A stretch of 64,000 nucleotides of DNA. Source: Rhodospirillales bacterium (lineage in GTDB: Bacteria > Pseudomonadota > Alphaproteobacteria > Rhodospirillales > Magnetospirillaceae). Positions 45,702-56,723 of the stretch are shown here, in pieces. Made by a program: the position numbers and the translations under genes. The DNA lies in contig JACFNC010000017.1 in assembly GCA_019455065.1 (NCBI GenBank), positions 30,530-94,529 on the forward strand. Direction: 5' to 3'. The notes beneath the pieces are model-generated. The model ran no database searches. It was not told the DNA's origin and saw only the letters and a list, made by a program, of their open reading frames with translations. Position 1 is the first letter of the stretch; each line of letters begins with the position of its first letter.

Positions 45702-46025
45702 ATGATAAGAGAAGTGATGCCAGCGACGAATGGCTTGGAACGCGGGACCGAAATGAGGGCGTTGCGCGCGCGGCTGATGGGCCTGTGGGCGGCCCGTCAA
45801 CTGGGCCTGGAGGGTGCCGCCGCCGACCGCTACGCCTCGGAGGTGATCGCGACGCAACGCCAACTCGGCCGCCAGGGAATCACCGCCAAGATCCTGCGTG
45901 ACGCCGCCCGTCATGACGTTGGCCTGAGCGCCCACGACGTGTGGACGGAATTCAGGCTGTGCGATTGGGAGGCGCAACGCCACATCTCCCGCACGCAATC
46001 CACTGAGACGTCACGCCCATCTTAA
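45702..46025 (+). CDS. DUF1476 (F1-ATPase zeta inhibitor-like) protein
   Basis: Protein of up to 107 residues. LRARLMGLWAARQLGLEGAA, DRYASEVIA and GITAKILRDAARHDVGLS match DUF1476, whose known members inhibit the alphaproteobacterial F1-ATPase. The N-terminal inhibitory part is short and atypical here, so function may differ. The start is uncertain; ATG codons at 45702, 45717 and 45753 are possible. An ATPase brake would fit the low-oxygen context. Confidence 0.65.
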   Translation: MIREVMPATNGLERGTEMRALRARLMGLWAARQLGLEGAAADRYASEVIATQRQLGRQGITAKILRDAARHDVGLSAHDVWTEFRLCDWEAQRHISRTQSTETSRPS

Positions 46026-46035
46026 CCTGGGTCAA
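46022..46035 (+). promoter_or_regulatory. FNR-like box TTAAC-CTGG-GTCAA with -10 TAAGCT
   Basis: Reverse complement TTGAC-CCAG-GTTAA. Centre at 46028.5; TAAGCT at 46058-46063 is centred 32 bp downstream, the geometry of a class II FNR promoter. The inferred start near 46070 leaves 25 bases before the GTG of the ligase-PDH operon. It overlaps the DUF1476 stop. Confidence 0.6.
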
Positions 46036-46094
46036 GCCGCACGCTGCACGGCGCGCCTAAGCTTGCACAAAATGCAGCCAGGGGGGCCGGGTTC

Positions 46095-47860
<1,766 letters not shown>

Positions 47861-47864
<4 letters not shown>

Positions 47865-48859
47865 CCCAGCCGGCCGCCACCAAGCCGCATCTCAGCCGCC
47901 CCCACCTGCTCGGGCTGCTGCGCGGGATGCTGCGCATCCGCCGCTTCGAGGACAAGTGCGCCGAACTCTATACCCAGGAGAAGATTCGCGGCTTCCTGCA
48001 TCTCTACAACGGCGAGGAGGCGGTGTCGGTGGGGGTGATGCAGGCGCTGACCGAGGACGACGCGGTGGTCGCCACCTATCGCGAGCACGGCCAGGCGCTG
48101 GCCCGCGGGGTGCCGATGAACGCCGTGATGGCCGAGATGTACGGCAAGGCCGAGGGCTGCAGCGGCGGCCGCGGCGGGTCGATGCATCTGTTCGACGCCG
48201 AGCGCCGCTTCTACGGCGGCAACGCCATCGTCGGAGGCGGCCTGCCGCTGGCCGTCGGTTTGGCCCTTGCCGACCGCATGCAGGGGCGCGCACGGGTGAC
48301 CGCCTGTTTCTTCGGCGACGGCGCCGTGGCCGAAGGCGAGTTCCATGAGAGCCTGAACCTCGCCGCCCTGTGGACGCTGCCGGTGCTGTTCGTGTGCGAG
48401 AACAACCTCTACGCCATGGGCACCGCCCTGGAGCGCGCCCAGTCGCAAACCGACATCCATGCCAAGGCGGCCGCCTATCAGATGCCCTCGGAGGCGGTGG
48501 ACGGCATGGACGTGGTGGCGGTCGAGGCCGCCGCCCTGCGCGCCGCCGCCGCCGTGCGGGCCGGCGAAGGCCCACATTTCCTGGAGTGCCGGACCTATCG
48601 CTTCCGCGCCCATTCCATGTTCGACGCCCAGCTTTACCGCGGCAAAGACGAGGTCGAGGAATGGATGAAGCGGGATCCCATCGTCCGCCTCGCCAATTGG
48701 ATGACCGAGACCGGCATGATGCACGACCGGGACCGCGAGGAACTGGAAGCCGAGGTTGCGGCCGAGGTCGATGCCAGCGTCGCCTTCGCCGAGGCCGGCA
48801 GCTGGGAGCCGATCGAGACGCTCACCCGCCACGTCACCCGCGCGCAGGCAAGACCGTGA
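47861..48859 (+). CDS. pdhA: pyruvate dehydrogenase E1 component, alpha subunit
   Basis: Protein of 332 residues. The thiamine diphosphate motif GDGAVAEG begins at Gly152 and ends with Asn181-Asn182 (LFVCENNLY). The phosphorylation-loop region [10 protein letters not shown] and the active-site [10 protein letters not shown] are typical of alpha subunits of E1 that accept pyruvate. It overlaps the genes on both sides by four bases. It decarboxylates the 2-oxo acid and passes the acyl group to the lipoyl domain of E2. Confidence 0.92.
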
Positions 48860-49860
48860 CCGCCGACCGCCCCCCGCCCGGAACCAACGAAATCACCTAT
48901 CGCGAGGCGGTGAAGCAAGCCATCCGCGACGCCATGATCCGCGATCCGCGAGTCTTCCTGATGGGCGAGGACGTCGGTCGCTACGGCGGCTGCTATGCGG
49001 TCAGCAAGGGCCTGCTGGAGGAGTTCGGGCCGGAGCGCATCCGCGACACGCCGCTGTCGGAATCCACCTTCACCGGCGCGGGCATCGGCGCCGCGCTGGG
49101 CGGGATGCGCCCCATCGTCGAGATCATGACCGTCAATTTCAGCCTGCTGGCGCTGGACCAGATCGTCAACAACGCCGCCACCCTGCTGCACATGTCGGGC
49201 GGGCTGTTCAACGTGCCGCTGGTCATCCGCATGGCCACCGGCGCCGGGCGCCAGCTCGCCGCCCAGCATTCGCACAGCCTGGAGGGCTGGTACGCCCACG
49301 TCCCCGGCCTCAAGGTTCTGGCTCCGGCGACCATCGAGGACGCGCGCGGGATGCTGTGGCCGGCGCTGGAGGATCCCGACCCGGTGCTGATCTTCGAGCA
49401 CGTCATGCTCTACAACGACACCGGCCCGCTGCCCGATCGCCGCCCGGTGGACATCACGAAGGCGGCGGTGCGGCGCCCCGGCAAGGACGTCACCATCATC
49501 ACCTATGGCGGCATGCTGCCCAAGACCCTGGCCGCCGCCGACATGCTGGCGGCTGACGGGATTGCCGCCGAGGTGATCGATCTGCGCGTCCTGCGCCCGC
49601 TCGACGAGGAAACCGTCATCGCCTCGGTGCGGCGCACGCGGCGGGCCGTGATCGTCGACGAAGGCTGGCGCAGCGGCAGCCTGTCCGCCGAAATCAGCGC
49701 CCGCATCATGGAGCAGGCCTTCTGGGACCTGGACGCGCCGGTCGGCCGCGTGTGCTCGGCCGAGGTGCCGATGCCCTATCCCCGCCACCTCGAACAGGCG
49801 GCGCTGCCGCAGCCCGACGGCATCGTGGCGGCAGCACGCGCCACCCTCGGCCCCCGATGA
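48856..49860 (+). CDS. pdhB: pyruvate dehydrogenase E1 component, beta subunit
   Basis: Protein of 334 residues starting at GTG with a GTGA overlap. It contains [51 protein letters not shown] and [15 protein letters not shown], the usual transketolase-like pyrimidine-binding and C-terminal domains. It forms the alpha2-beta2 E1 with the preceding product. Confidence 0.93.
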   Translation: MTADRPPPGTNEITYREAVKQAIRDAMIRDPRVFLMGEDVGRYGGCYAVSKGLLEEFGPERIRDTPLSESTFTGAGIGAALGGMRPIVEIMTVNFSLLALDQIVNNAATLLHMSGGLFNVPLVIRMATGAGRQLAAQHSHSLEGWYAHVPGLKVLAPATIEDARGMLWPALEDPDPVLIFEHVMLYNDTGPLPDRRPVDITKAAVRRPGKDVTIITYGGMLPKTLAAADMLAADGIAAEVIDLRVLRPLDEETVIASVRRTRRAVIVDEGWRSGSLSAEISARIMEQAFWDLDAPVGRVCSAEVPMPYPRHLEQAALPQPDGIVAAARATLGPR

Positions 49861-51017
49861 TCGAGTTCCGCATGCCGTCGCTGGGCGCCGACATGGCGGC
49901 CGGCAAGCTGGTGGAATGGCTGAAGAAGCCGGGCGACGCGGTGCGGCGGGGCGATATCGTCGCCGTGGTCGAGACCCAGAAGGGCGCCATCGAGGTCGAG
50001 ATCTTCGAGACCGGCGTGCTGTCCGAGACACTGGTCCCACCTGGCGCCACTGTGCCGGTCGGCACCCCCCTTGCCCTGATCGTCGGCGAGGGCGAGCCGG
50101 CACGCGCCCGTCCGACCCCGCCGCCCGAACGGCCGATCGCACCAGCGCCGCCGACGGCTCCCCCGCCGGTGGCCCCGCCCCCGGCGGCGGCCGGCGCCCG
50201 CCCCCTCGCCTCGCCGGCGGCGCGACGGCTGGCGGCGGCGCGCGGCGTCGATCTGGCGGCGCTGACCGGAAGCGGACCGGGCGGCGCGGTCGTCAGCGCC
50301 GACGTGGAAAGGGCCGCCGAGCGCGCCCCGGCGGCGGCACGCGGCCGCATCGATCTGGCGGCGATGCGCCAGGCCATCGCCGCCGCCATGGCACGCTCGA
50401 AACGCGAGATCCCGCACTACTACCTGTCCACGTCCATCGACATGACGACGGCGCTGGCGTGGCTGGAGGCGCGCAACGCCGACCGGCCGCCGGCCGAACG
50501 GCTGCTGCCGGCGGTCCTGCTGGTCAAGGCGGTGGCGCTGGCGCTGCGGCGCTTTCCCGAGTTGAACGGCTTCCACTCCGCGGACGGCTTCCGCCCCGCC
50601 GAAGACGTCCATGTCGGGGTGGCCATCGCACTGCGCGGGGGTGGCCTGGTGGCGCCGGCCATCCGCGACACCGCCGCACGCCCGCTCGACGACCTGATGG
50701 CCGCCTTCCGCGACCTGGTGGCGCGCGTGCGCGCCGGCACCCTGCGCAGCTCGGAGCTCTCCGATCCCACCATCACCGTCAGCAGCCTGGGGGAACGCGG
50801 CGTCGAGGGCATGCTGGCGGTGATCTACCCGCCGCAGGTCGCCATCGTGGGGTTCGGCAGCGTGACGCGCCGGCCGTGGGCGACGGACGACCGCGTCGAG
50901 GTACGGCCCGCGGTCACCGCCAGCCTGGCCGGCGACCACAGGGTCAGCGACGGCCATCGCGCCGCCTTGTTCCTCAGGGAGGTCGACGACCTTCTGCAAT
51001 CCCCGGAGCGGCTATGA
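49857..51017 (+). CDS. pdhC: 2-oxo acid dehydrogenase E2 (dihydrolipoyl acyltransferase)
   Basis: Protein of 386 residues. The lipoyl domain covers 1-78 with lipoylated Lys42 in [13 protein letters not shown] Pro/Ala linker is followed by the peripheral subunit-binding domain ([20 protein letters not shown]) and the catalytic domain (from about 160) with [15 protein letters not shown] near the end (HxxxDG). It overlaps E1-beta (ATGA) and the ACP gene. No E3 gene is present, so E3 must come from another locus. The QKG around the lipoyl lysine differs from the common DKA. Confidence 0.9.
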   Translation: MIEFRMPSLGADMAAGKLVEWLKKPGDAVRRGDIVAVVETQKGAIEVEIFETGVLSETLVPPGATVPVGTPLALIVGEGEPARARPTPPPERPIAPAPPTAPPPVAPPPAAAGARPLASPAARRLAAARGVDLAALTGSGPGGAVVSADVERAAERAPAAARGRIDLAAMRQAIAAAMARSKREIPHYYLSTSIDMTTALAWLEARNADRPPAERLLPAVLLVKAVALALRRFPELNGFHSADGFRPAEDVHVGVAIALRGGGLVAPAIRDTAARPLDDLMAAFRDLVARVRAGTLRSSELSDPTITVSSLGERGVEGMLAVIYPPQVAIVGFGSVTRRPWATDDRVEVRPAVTASLAGDHRVSDGHRAALFLREVDDLLQSPERL

Positions 51018-51265
51018 CCGAGAACGAGATCCGAAACGTGGTCATCGACGAGATGCGCAACCTGACCCCGGAGATCGACCCGGCAGAAATTTCGGGCGAC
51101 GCCGACATCCGCGAAGCCCTGGATTTCGATTCCATGGACATCCTCAACCTCGTCACCGCCCTGCACAAGCGCCTGGGCGTCGACATCCCCGAAGCCGACT
51201 ACCCGAAGATCACGACCGTCGACGGAGCGGTCGCCTATCTGCGGGAGCGGTCGCGCGCCGCCTGA
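51014..51265 (+). CDS. acyl carrier protein
   Basis: Protein of 83 residues, acidic, with the phosphopantetheine site DFDSMDILNLV (Ser near 40) in the usual four-helix pattern and C-terminal YPKITTVDGAVAYL. It overlaps the E2 gene by four bases, so it is made together with the dehydrogenase complex. An ACP in a PDH operon suggests that the complex or its ligase feeds an acyl-ACP pathway, perhaps with the ligase fusion at 42774-45584. This is an inference from order. Confidence 0.87.
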   Translation: MTENEIRNVVIDEMRNLTPEIDPAEISGDADIREALDFDSMDILNLVTALHKRLGVDIPEADYPKITTVDGAVAYLRERSRAA

Positions 51266-51319
51266 GGAAACACGCGCGGGCGATGCCGGGTTACACGGTT
51301 GCCGTCGATGGAGGATCCC

Positions 51320-53701
51320 ATGGCCGAGTTCGTCCTGTGGCTGGAAAACCTCGGATCGAAGGATGTCGGCCGGGTGGGCGGCAAGAACGCCTCGCTGGGC
51401 GAGATGATCGCCCGGCTGCGCGAGGCCGGGATTCGGGTTCCGGACGGCTTCGCCACCACCTCGGAAGCCTATTGGCATCTTCTCGACCAGGCCGGGCTGC
51501 GCCCCCGGATCGGTGAGGCGCTGGCGCGGCTCGACCGCGCCCCCGACGCCCTAGCCGTCGTCGGCGCGGACATCCGGCGCATGATTCTGGAGGCGCACCT
51601 GCCGGAGAGGCTGGCCGATGCCATTCGCCAAGCCTACCGGCGGCTGTGCGAGCGCGCCGGCCGCCCCGAACTCGACGTCGCCGTGCGCTCCAGCGCCACC
51701 GCCGAGGATTTGCCGGAGGCCAGCTTCGCCGGCCAGCAGGAGACGTTCCTCAACATCCGGGGCGAGGCGGCGCTGCTCGACGCCTGCCGGCGCTGCTACG
51801 CCTCGCTGTTCACCGACCGGGCCATCGCCTATCGCCGCAATCACGGCTTCGATCACATGCAGGTGGCGCTGTCGGTGGGCGTGCAGCGCATGGTGCGCTC
51901 GGACAAGGCGGGGGCCGGCGTCATGTTCTCGATCGACACCGAGACCGGCTTTCCCCGCGCGGTGCTCATCAATGCCGCCTGGGGCCTGGGCGAAAGCGTC
52001 GTTCAGGGCAGCGTCGATCCCGACGAGTATCTGGTGTTCAAGCCCCTGCTCGACCGGCGGCACCTGCGGCCGATCATCGAGCGGCGCATCGGCGGCAAGG
52101 CGCGCAAGATCGTCTATGCCGAGGGCGATCCACCGACCCGCACCGTCGACTGCGCCCCGGCCGAACGGGCGGCCCTGGTGCTGTCCGACGACGAGATCGT
52201 CTCGCTGGCCCGCTGGGCGGTGGTCATCGAGGAGCACTATGGAAAGCCCATGGACATGGAATGGGCCAAGGACGGCGACAGCGGCGAGCTGTACATCGTC
52301 CAGGCGCGGCCCGAAACCGTGCAGGCGCGCCGCGAGGCCGCCGCCTACAAGACCTATTCGCTCGAACGGCGCGGCCGGCGGCTGGTCGCCGGGCTGGCCA
52401 TAGGCGATGCCATCGCCACCGGCAAGGTCTGCCGCCTCGAAAGCGCCGAGGAGATCGACCGCTTCCGCCCGGGCGGCATTCTGGTCACCGGGATGACCGA
52501 CCCCGATTGGGTGCCGATCATGAAGAAGGCGGCCGCGATCGTGACCGATCACGGCGGCCGCACCTCGCACGCCGCCATCGTCAGCCGCGAGCTTGGCCTG
52601 CCGGCGGTGGTGGGCTGCGGCGACGCCACCACCGCGCTGCGGGACGGCCAAGAGGCGACCGTCTCCTGCGCCGAGGGGGACGAAGGATTCGTCTATGACG
52701 GCATTCTGGAGGTCACGGTGCGCGAGATGTCGCTGGAGGACGTTCCGCAGACCCGGACCCAGGTCATGCTCAATCTCGCCAATCCGGCGGCGGCGTTCCG
52801 CTGGTGGCGGCTGCCGGCCGACGGGGTGGGCTTGGCGCGGCTGGAGTTCGTGATCGGCAACCTGATCAAGATCCATCCCATGGCATTGGCGCATTTCGAC
52901 CGCGTCGAGGACCAGGAGGCGCGGCGGCGCATCGAGGAACTGACGGCCGGCTTCGCCGACAAGCCCGAGTACTTCGTCGACACCCTGGCCCGCGGCGTCG
53001 CCCGCCTGGCCGCCGCCTGGCATCCGCGCCCAGTGATCGTGCGCATGAGCGACTTCAAGACCAACGAGTACGCCCGGCTTCTGGGCGGCCGCGCCTTCGA
53101 GCCGCATGAGGAGAATCCGATGATCGGGTGGCGCGGCGCCAGCCGCTACTACCACGAGGGCTATCGCGACGGCTTCGCCCTCGAGTGCAGGGCCATCAAG
53201 AGGGCACGGGAGGTCATCGGCCTCGACAACATCGTCGTCATGATCCCGTTCTGCCGCACCCTGGACGAGGCCGACCGCGTCATGGCGACGATGGCCGAGC
53301 ACGGCCTCGAACGCGGGCGCAACGGGCTGGAAGTCTACGTCATGTGCGAGATACCCTCGAACGTGATCCTGGCGCGCGAGTTCGCCGACCGTTTCGACGG
53401 CTTCTCGATCGGCAGCAACGACCTGACGCAGCTGGTGCTGGGCATCGACCGCGACTCGGACATCCTCGCAGCGCTGTTCAGCGAGCGCGACCCCGCCGTC
53501 CAGCGCGCCATCCGCGACGTCATCGGCACCGCCAACGCGGTCGGCCGCAAGATCGGCCTGTGCGGCCAGGCGCCCAGCGACGATCCCGAGTTCGCGCGCT
53601 TCCTGGTCGACTGCGGGATCACCTCGATCTCGGTCAGCCCCGACAGCTTCCTTGCCGTCAAGCGGAACGTGGGCGAGGCCGAGGCGGCCGGCGGACCTTG
53701 A
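51320..53701 (+). CDS. ppsA: phosphoenolpyruvate synthase
   Basis: Protein of 793 residues, nearly the length of E. coli PpsA (792). The N-terminal ATP-grasp part has GGKNASLGEMIARL and AVRSSATAEDLPEASFAGQQ. The swivelling His417 is in VTDHGGRTSHAAIVSRELGL. The C-terminal PEP barrel has ENPMIGWRGASRYY, GFSIGSNDLTQL and the catalytic Cys in GLCGQAPSD. It converts pyruvate, ATP and water to PEP. The ATG at 51320 with GGAGG five bases upstream is preferred to a TTG at 51299. Its end overlaps an FNR-like box for the next gene. Confidence 0.95.
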   Translation: MAEFVLWLENLGSKDVGRVGGKNASLGEMIARLREAGIRVPDGFATTSEAYWHLLDQAGLRPRIGEALARLDRAPDALAVVGADIRRMILEAHLPERLADAIRQAYRRLCERAGRPELDVAVRSSATAEDLPEASFAGQQETFLNIRGEAALLDACRRCYASLFTDRAIAYRRNHGFDHMQVALSVGVQRMVRSDKAGAGVMFSIDTETGFPRAVLINAAWGLGESVVQGSVDPDEYLVFKPLLDRRHLRPIIERRIGGKARKIVYAEGDPPTRTVDCAPAERAALVLSDDEIVSLARWAVVIEEHYGKPMDMEWAKDGDSGELYIVQARPETVQARREAAAYKTYSLERRGRRLVAGLAIGDAIATGKVCRLESAEEIDRFRPGGILVTGMTDPDWVPIMKKAAAIVTDHGGRTSHAAIVSRELGLPAVVGCGDATTALRDGQEATVSCAEGDEGFVYDGILEVTVREMSLEDVPQTRTQVMLNLANPAAAFRWWRLPADGVGLARLEFVIGNLIKIHPMALAHFDRVEDQEARRRIEELTAGFADKPEYFVDTLARGVARLAAAWHPRPVIVRMSDFKTNEYARLLGGRAFEPHEENPMIGWRGASRYYHEGYRDGFALECRAIKRAREVIGLDNIVVMIPFCRTLDEADRVMATMAEHGLERGRNGLEVYVMCEIPSNVILAREFADRFDGFSIGSNDLTQLVLGIDRDSDILAALFSERDPAVQRAIRDVIGTANAVGRKIGLCGQAPSDDPEFARFLVDCGITSISVSPDSFLAVKRNVGEAEAAGGP

Positions 53702-53711
53702 TCCAATTTAA
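53698..53711 (+). promoter_or_regulatory. FNR-like box TTGAT-CCAA-TTTAA with -10 TATGCT
   Basis: Centre at 53704.5; TATGCT at 53734-53739 is centred 32 bp downstream. The inferred start near 53746 gives a leader of about 120 bases before the sulfide:quinone oxidoreductase ATG. The box covers the ppsA stop codon. Confidence 0.65.
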
Positions 53712-53789
53712 CATCGCCCGTCGCGCCCCGGCCTATGCTGCCCTGTAGGCGCTTTCGTCGTTGCCGGGCGTGGCCCGGAGATTTTTGGA

Positions 53790-53812
53790 CCCCCGGGACA
53801 AGCCCGGGGGTG
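53790..53812. repeat. palindromic repeat CCCCCGGGACAAGCCCGGGGG in a leader
   Basis: A member of the CAAG-loop repeat family placed inside the inferred 5' leader of the sulfide:quinone oxidoreductase gene; a second short stem (TTGCCGGGCGTGGCCCGG) lies just upstream. Confidence 0.65.
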
Positions 53813-53866
53813 ACCTAAGGAGGGCAGTTCCGGGCGAAAGCGAAATGCCCCGGCGGGAGAGGTGTC

Positions 53867-55150
53867 ATGGCGGACGTGGTGGTGCTGGGCGCCGGTTTGG
53901 GCGGCATTCCGATGGCGCTGGAGATGAAGGATCAGGCGCGCCCCGGCGACCGGATCACGGTAATCGGCGAGGGACCAAGCTTTCAGTTCGTGCCCTCGAA
54001 CCCCTGGGTGGCGGTCGGCTGGCGGGCCCCGGACGACGTGAGGGTGCCGCTGGCCCCGGTGTTCGCCAAGCGAGGCATCGACTTCCGCCCCGCCGGCGCA
54101 GAGCGGGTGCTGCCCGGCGAGAACGCCGTGCTGCTGCGCGACGGCACGCGGCTTCCCTATGACGTGCTCATCATATGCACGGGGCCCGACCTCGCCTTCG
54201 ACGAGGTCGCTGGGATGGGGCCCGAGGGCCATACCAGCTCGGTCTGCACTCTCGATCATGCGCTCGCCACCCGCAAGGCGTGGGACGCCTTCTGCGCCGA
54301 TCCCGGGCCGATCGTGGTGGGCGCCGTGCAGGGAGCGTCATGCTTCGGACCGGCCTACGAGTTCGCCCTGATCATGGACACCGACCTCCGGCGGCGGAAA
54401 ATCCGCGACCGGGTGCCGATGACCTTCGTCAGCGCCGAGCCCTATATCGGCCATCTCGGCCTGGGCGGCGTGGGCGACACCAAGGGGCTGCTGGAGTCGC
54501 TGTTCCGCGACCGGCACATCCGCTGGATCGTCAACGCGCGCAGCGACCGCTTCGAGGCCGACACGGCCTTCGTCACAGAAATGGACGAGTCCGGCCAGGA
54601 GAAGCGGCGCCACGAGCTGCCGTACAAGCTGGCGATGATGCTTCCCGCCTTCCGCGGCGTCGCGGCGCTCAAGGGCGAGGACGGCAAGTACGTCGCGGGC
54701 CTGACCAATCCGCGCGGCTTCGTGCTGGTCGATGCCCACCAGCGCAACCCAACCTTCCGCAACGTCTTCGCCATCGGGGTGTGCATCGCCATTCCGCCGG
54801 TGGAGCAGACGCCGGTGCCCACCGGGGTGCCGAAGACCGGCTTCATGATCGAATCCATGGTCACCGCCACCGCGCACAACGTGCGCGCCCTGCTGGACGG
54901 CAAGGAACCCGACGCCAAGCCCAGCCTGAACGCCATCTGCCTCGCCGATTTCGGCGACAAGGGCGTGGCCTTCGTCGCCATGCCGCAGATTCCGCCGCGC
55001 AACGTCAACTGGGCGTCGGAGGGCAAATGGGTCCACGTCGCCAAGGTGGCCTTCGAGAAGTACTTCCTGCACAAGGTGCGGCGCGGGGTGAGCGAGCCGA
55101 TCTACGAGAAGTACGTGATGAAGCTGTTGGGCATCGGGAAGGTGAAGTGA
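53867..55150 (+). CDS. sqr: sulfide:quinone oxidoreductase
   Basis: Protein of 427 residues of the flavoprotein disulfide reductase fold. The FAD motif is VVVLGAGLGGIPMAL (4-18). Three cysteines at the expected places, Cys127 (TSSVCTLDHA), Cys159 (QGASCFGPAYEF) and Cys306 (AIGVCIAIPP), fit the catalytic set of SQR. The amphipathic C terminus (EKYFLHKVRRGV) would bind the membrane. It oxidises sulfide and reduces quinone. GGAGAGG lies just before the ATG. Confidence 0.9.
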   Translation: MADVVVLGAGLGGIPMALEMKDQARPGDRITVIGEGPSFQFVPSNPWVAVGWRAPDDVRVPLAPVFAKRGIDFRPAGAERVLPGENAVLLRDGTRLPYDVLIICTGPDLAFDEVAGMGPEGHTSSVCTLDHALATRKAWDAFCADPGPIVVGAVQGASCFGPAYEFALIMDTDLRRRKIRDRVPMTFVSAEPYIGHLGLGGVGDTKGLLESLFRDRHIRWIVNARSDRFEADTAFVTEMDESGQEKRRHELPYKLAMMLPAFRGVAALKGEDGKYVAGLTNPRGFVLVDAHQRNPTFRNVFAIGVCIAIPPVEQTPVPTGVPKTGFMIESMVTATAHNVRALLDGKEPDAKPSLNAICLADFGDKGVAFVAMPQIPPRNVNWASEGKWVHVAKVAFEKYFLHKVRRGVSEPIYEKYVMKLLGIGKVK

Positions 55151-55157
55151 CCGCGGC

Positions 55158-55439
55158 TCACACCGGGAACAACACCTCGCCGGGGCCTTCGGCCGGGTAG
55201 CGCGGATCGTCGATGGCCTCGGCGCTGACCAGCTGGGGGCGCTTCCAGGGCGGCGCGACGTCGCCGGCGCCGGGCGGAAAGCGGGTCTTGACGCCGAAGG
55301 TCTGCTGCGCCGCCTCGCGGGCGCTGTCCTCGTCGCGGGCCCGCACGATGACCAGTCCGCGGTAAGAACTGGCGGCCCAGTTGGGATCGGTGGTGTCGAT
55401 GGGAGTCAGTCGCCATACCAGCATGACGGCCCCTTTCAC
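55158..55439 (-). CDS. unrecognised small protein
   Basis: Protein of 93 residues from a GTG at 55439 that overlaps the upstream stop (GTGA); an ATG at 55424 (MLVWRLTPID) is an equally good start. It contains YRGLVIVRARDEDSAREAAQ and PPWKRPQLVSAEAIDDPRYP, a pattern of a small alpha/beta domain. I do not recognise a family. It follows the hibernation-factor gene and is probably cotranscribed with it. Confidence 0.65.
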   Translation of the reverse strand: MKGAVMLVWRLTPIDTTDPNWAASSYRGLVIVRARDEDSAREAAQQTFGVKTRFPPGAGDVAPPWKRPQLVSAEAIDDPRYPAEGPGEVLFPV

Positions 55440-56014
55440 ATGCGCTCGACGCCGGGAAGATGGTGCTTGCCGATGGGCGTGACGGTGCTCGCCTGCGGCC
55501 CCTTCTCGCCCTCGCCCTCGTGCATGTGGAAGCGCACCTCGGCGCCCGCCTCCAGCTTGTCGTAATCGGCGCCGACCACGCTGTTGCGATGGAAGTAGAC
55601 CTCGCCGCCGTCGGGCGTGCCGATGAAGCCGTAGTCGGGCAGCAGACGCAGGACGGTGCCGTGCATCGGAACGGCGTGGGTCTTGGTGTCGTCGCGCACC
55701 CGCCGGGCGTGGTCCTCGAGCATCCGTCGCGCGGCATCGAAGGCGTCGTGGATGGCGAGGTGAATGTCCTCATGCGCGTGGTGTTCGGCGGGGTCGCGCT
55801 TCACCACGAGTTCGGCCCCGGGCACGGTCAGGTCGATGCGGATATGGTAGAGGGTGCCCTTGTGGTGGTGCCGGTGCAGGGTCTCGACGACGACCCGGCA
55901 GCCCATGATGCGGCCGTAGAAGCGATCGAGTTCGTCGGCGCGCGCCCGAATGTCGGCCTCGATCGCCTCGGTGCCGGCAAAGCCTCGGTAGCTGATCTGC
56001 AGGGGAATCTGCAT
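55436..56014 (-). CDS. HPF/RaiA-like ribosome hibernation factor with cold-shock domain
   Basis: Protein of 192 residues. The N-terminal half (1-105) has the HPF/RaiA pattern (ISYRGFAGTEAIEADIRARA, LYHIRIDLTVPGAELVV, DIHLAIHDAFDAARRMLEDH). Residues about 118-175 form a cold-shock-like OB fold (GTVLRLLPDYGFIGTPDGGE, VYFHRNSVV). The fusion is known in stress-type hibernation proteins. It would bind idle ribosomes and perhaps RNA. Twin FNR-like boxes lie in the spacer to the divergent THUMP gene. Confidence 0.88.
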   Translation of the reverse strand: MQIPLQISYRGFAGTEAIEADIRARADELDRFYGRIMGCRVVVETLHRHHHKGTLYHIRIDLTVPGAELVVKRDPAEHHAHEDIHLAIHDAFDAARRMLEDHARRVRDDTKTHAVPMHGTVLRLLPDYGFIGTPDGGEVYFHRNSVVGADYDKLEAGAEVRFHMHEGEGEKGPQASTVTPIGKHHLPGVERM

Positions 56015-56076
56015 GGCGAAAACCCAAATTTGGTTGCATCAAGGCGACAGGTAAGCGCCGATCCCGCCGCGCAACG

Positions 56077-56090
56077 TTGATACAGGTTAA
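56077..56090 (-). promoter_or_regulatory. FNR-like box TTGAT-ACAG-GTTAA, hibernation-factor side
   Basis: Centre at 56083.5, about 70 bp upstream of the minus-strand start at 56014; TTACCT (reverse strand, 56049-56054) lies at -10 distance. Confidence 0.5.
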
Positions 56091-56104
56091 GGGGCGACGT
56101 CGGC

Positions 56105-56118
56105 TTAACCTCGATCAG
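56105..56118 (+). promoter_or_regulatory. FNR-like box TTAAC-CTCG-ATCAG with -10 TATGCT
   Basis: Centre at 56111.5; TATGCT at 56140-56145 is centred 31 bp downstream, the same hexamer as in the sulfide:quinone oxidoreductase promoter. The inferred start lies about 20 bases before the THUMP gene ATG. Confidence 0.6.
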
Positions 56119-56170
56119 CGCCGTCCGTCGGCGGCCCCGTATGCTTGCGAAACCGACCAGCGTGGGGAGC

Positions 56171-56713
56171 ATGATGCACGACTGGAATGCGGTGGCGACC
56201 GTGCAGACCGAGGGAATGGCCGAGGCCCGTCGTCTGCTCGGCCGGCTCGCCAAGGTGGAGCACACGGGGTACTACCACGTCCTTGCCCTGAAGGCCGAGG
56301 CGCCAGAACGGTTGCTGAGCGAGTTCGCGACGATGGTGGAAAGCTCGCCCGGGGTGGTCAATTTCGTCTCGCATCTGATGGCCGCCCAGGAGATGTTCGA
56401 GTTCGACTCGCTCGAAGAGTTCGAGACCAAGGCCCGCGAGGCGGTCGCGGCGCGGCTGTCCGATCTCAGGGGACGCAGCTTCCACGTCCGCATCCATCGC
56501 CGCGGCATGAAGGGAACCCTGTCCAGCCAGCAGGCTGAACGCGACCTGGACGCCGCGCTCATCGCGGCGCTGCAGGCGTCGGGAGAACCCGGCCGGATCA
56601 GTTTCGAGGATCCCGACGCGATCGTGCAGATCGAGACCATCGACAGCCGCGCCGGCCTGTCGGTGTGGACGCGCGACGAATTGCGCCGGTTTCCATTTCT
56701 CGGCGTCGACTGA
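56171..56713 (+). CDS. THUMP-domain protein
   Basis: Protein of 180 residues (tandem ATG codons at 56171). The C-terminal half reads SFHVRIHRRGMKGTLSSQQA, ISFEDPDAIVQIETIDSRAG and VWTRDELRRFPFLGVD, the pattern of THUMP RNA-binding domains as in THUMPD1/Tan1-like proteins. No methyltransferase or thiolase domain is attached. It would bind tRNA or another structured RNA. Pairing with a divergent ribosome hibernation factor suggests a translation role in low oxygen. Confidence 0.8.
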   Translation: MMHDWNAVATVQTEGMAEARRLLGRLAKVEHTGYYHVLALKAEAPERLLSEFATMVESSPGVVNFVSHLMAAQEMFEFDSLEEFETKAREAVAARLSDLRGRSFHVRIHRRGMKGTLSSQQAERDLDAALIAALQASGEPGRISFEDPDAIVQIETIDSRAGLSVWTRDELRRFPFLGVD

Positions 56714-56723
56714 GGAGGCGAGC

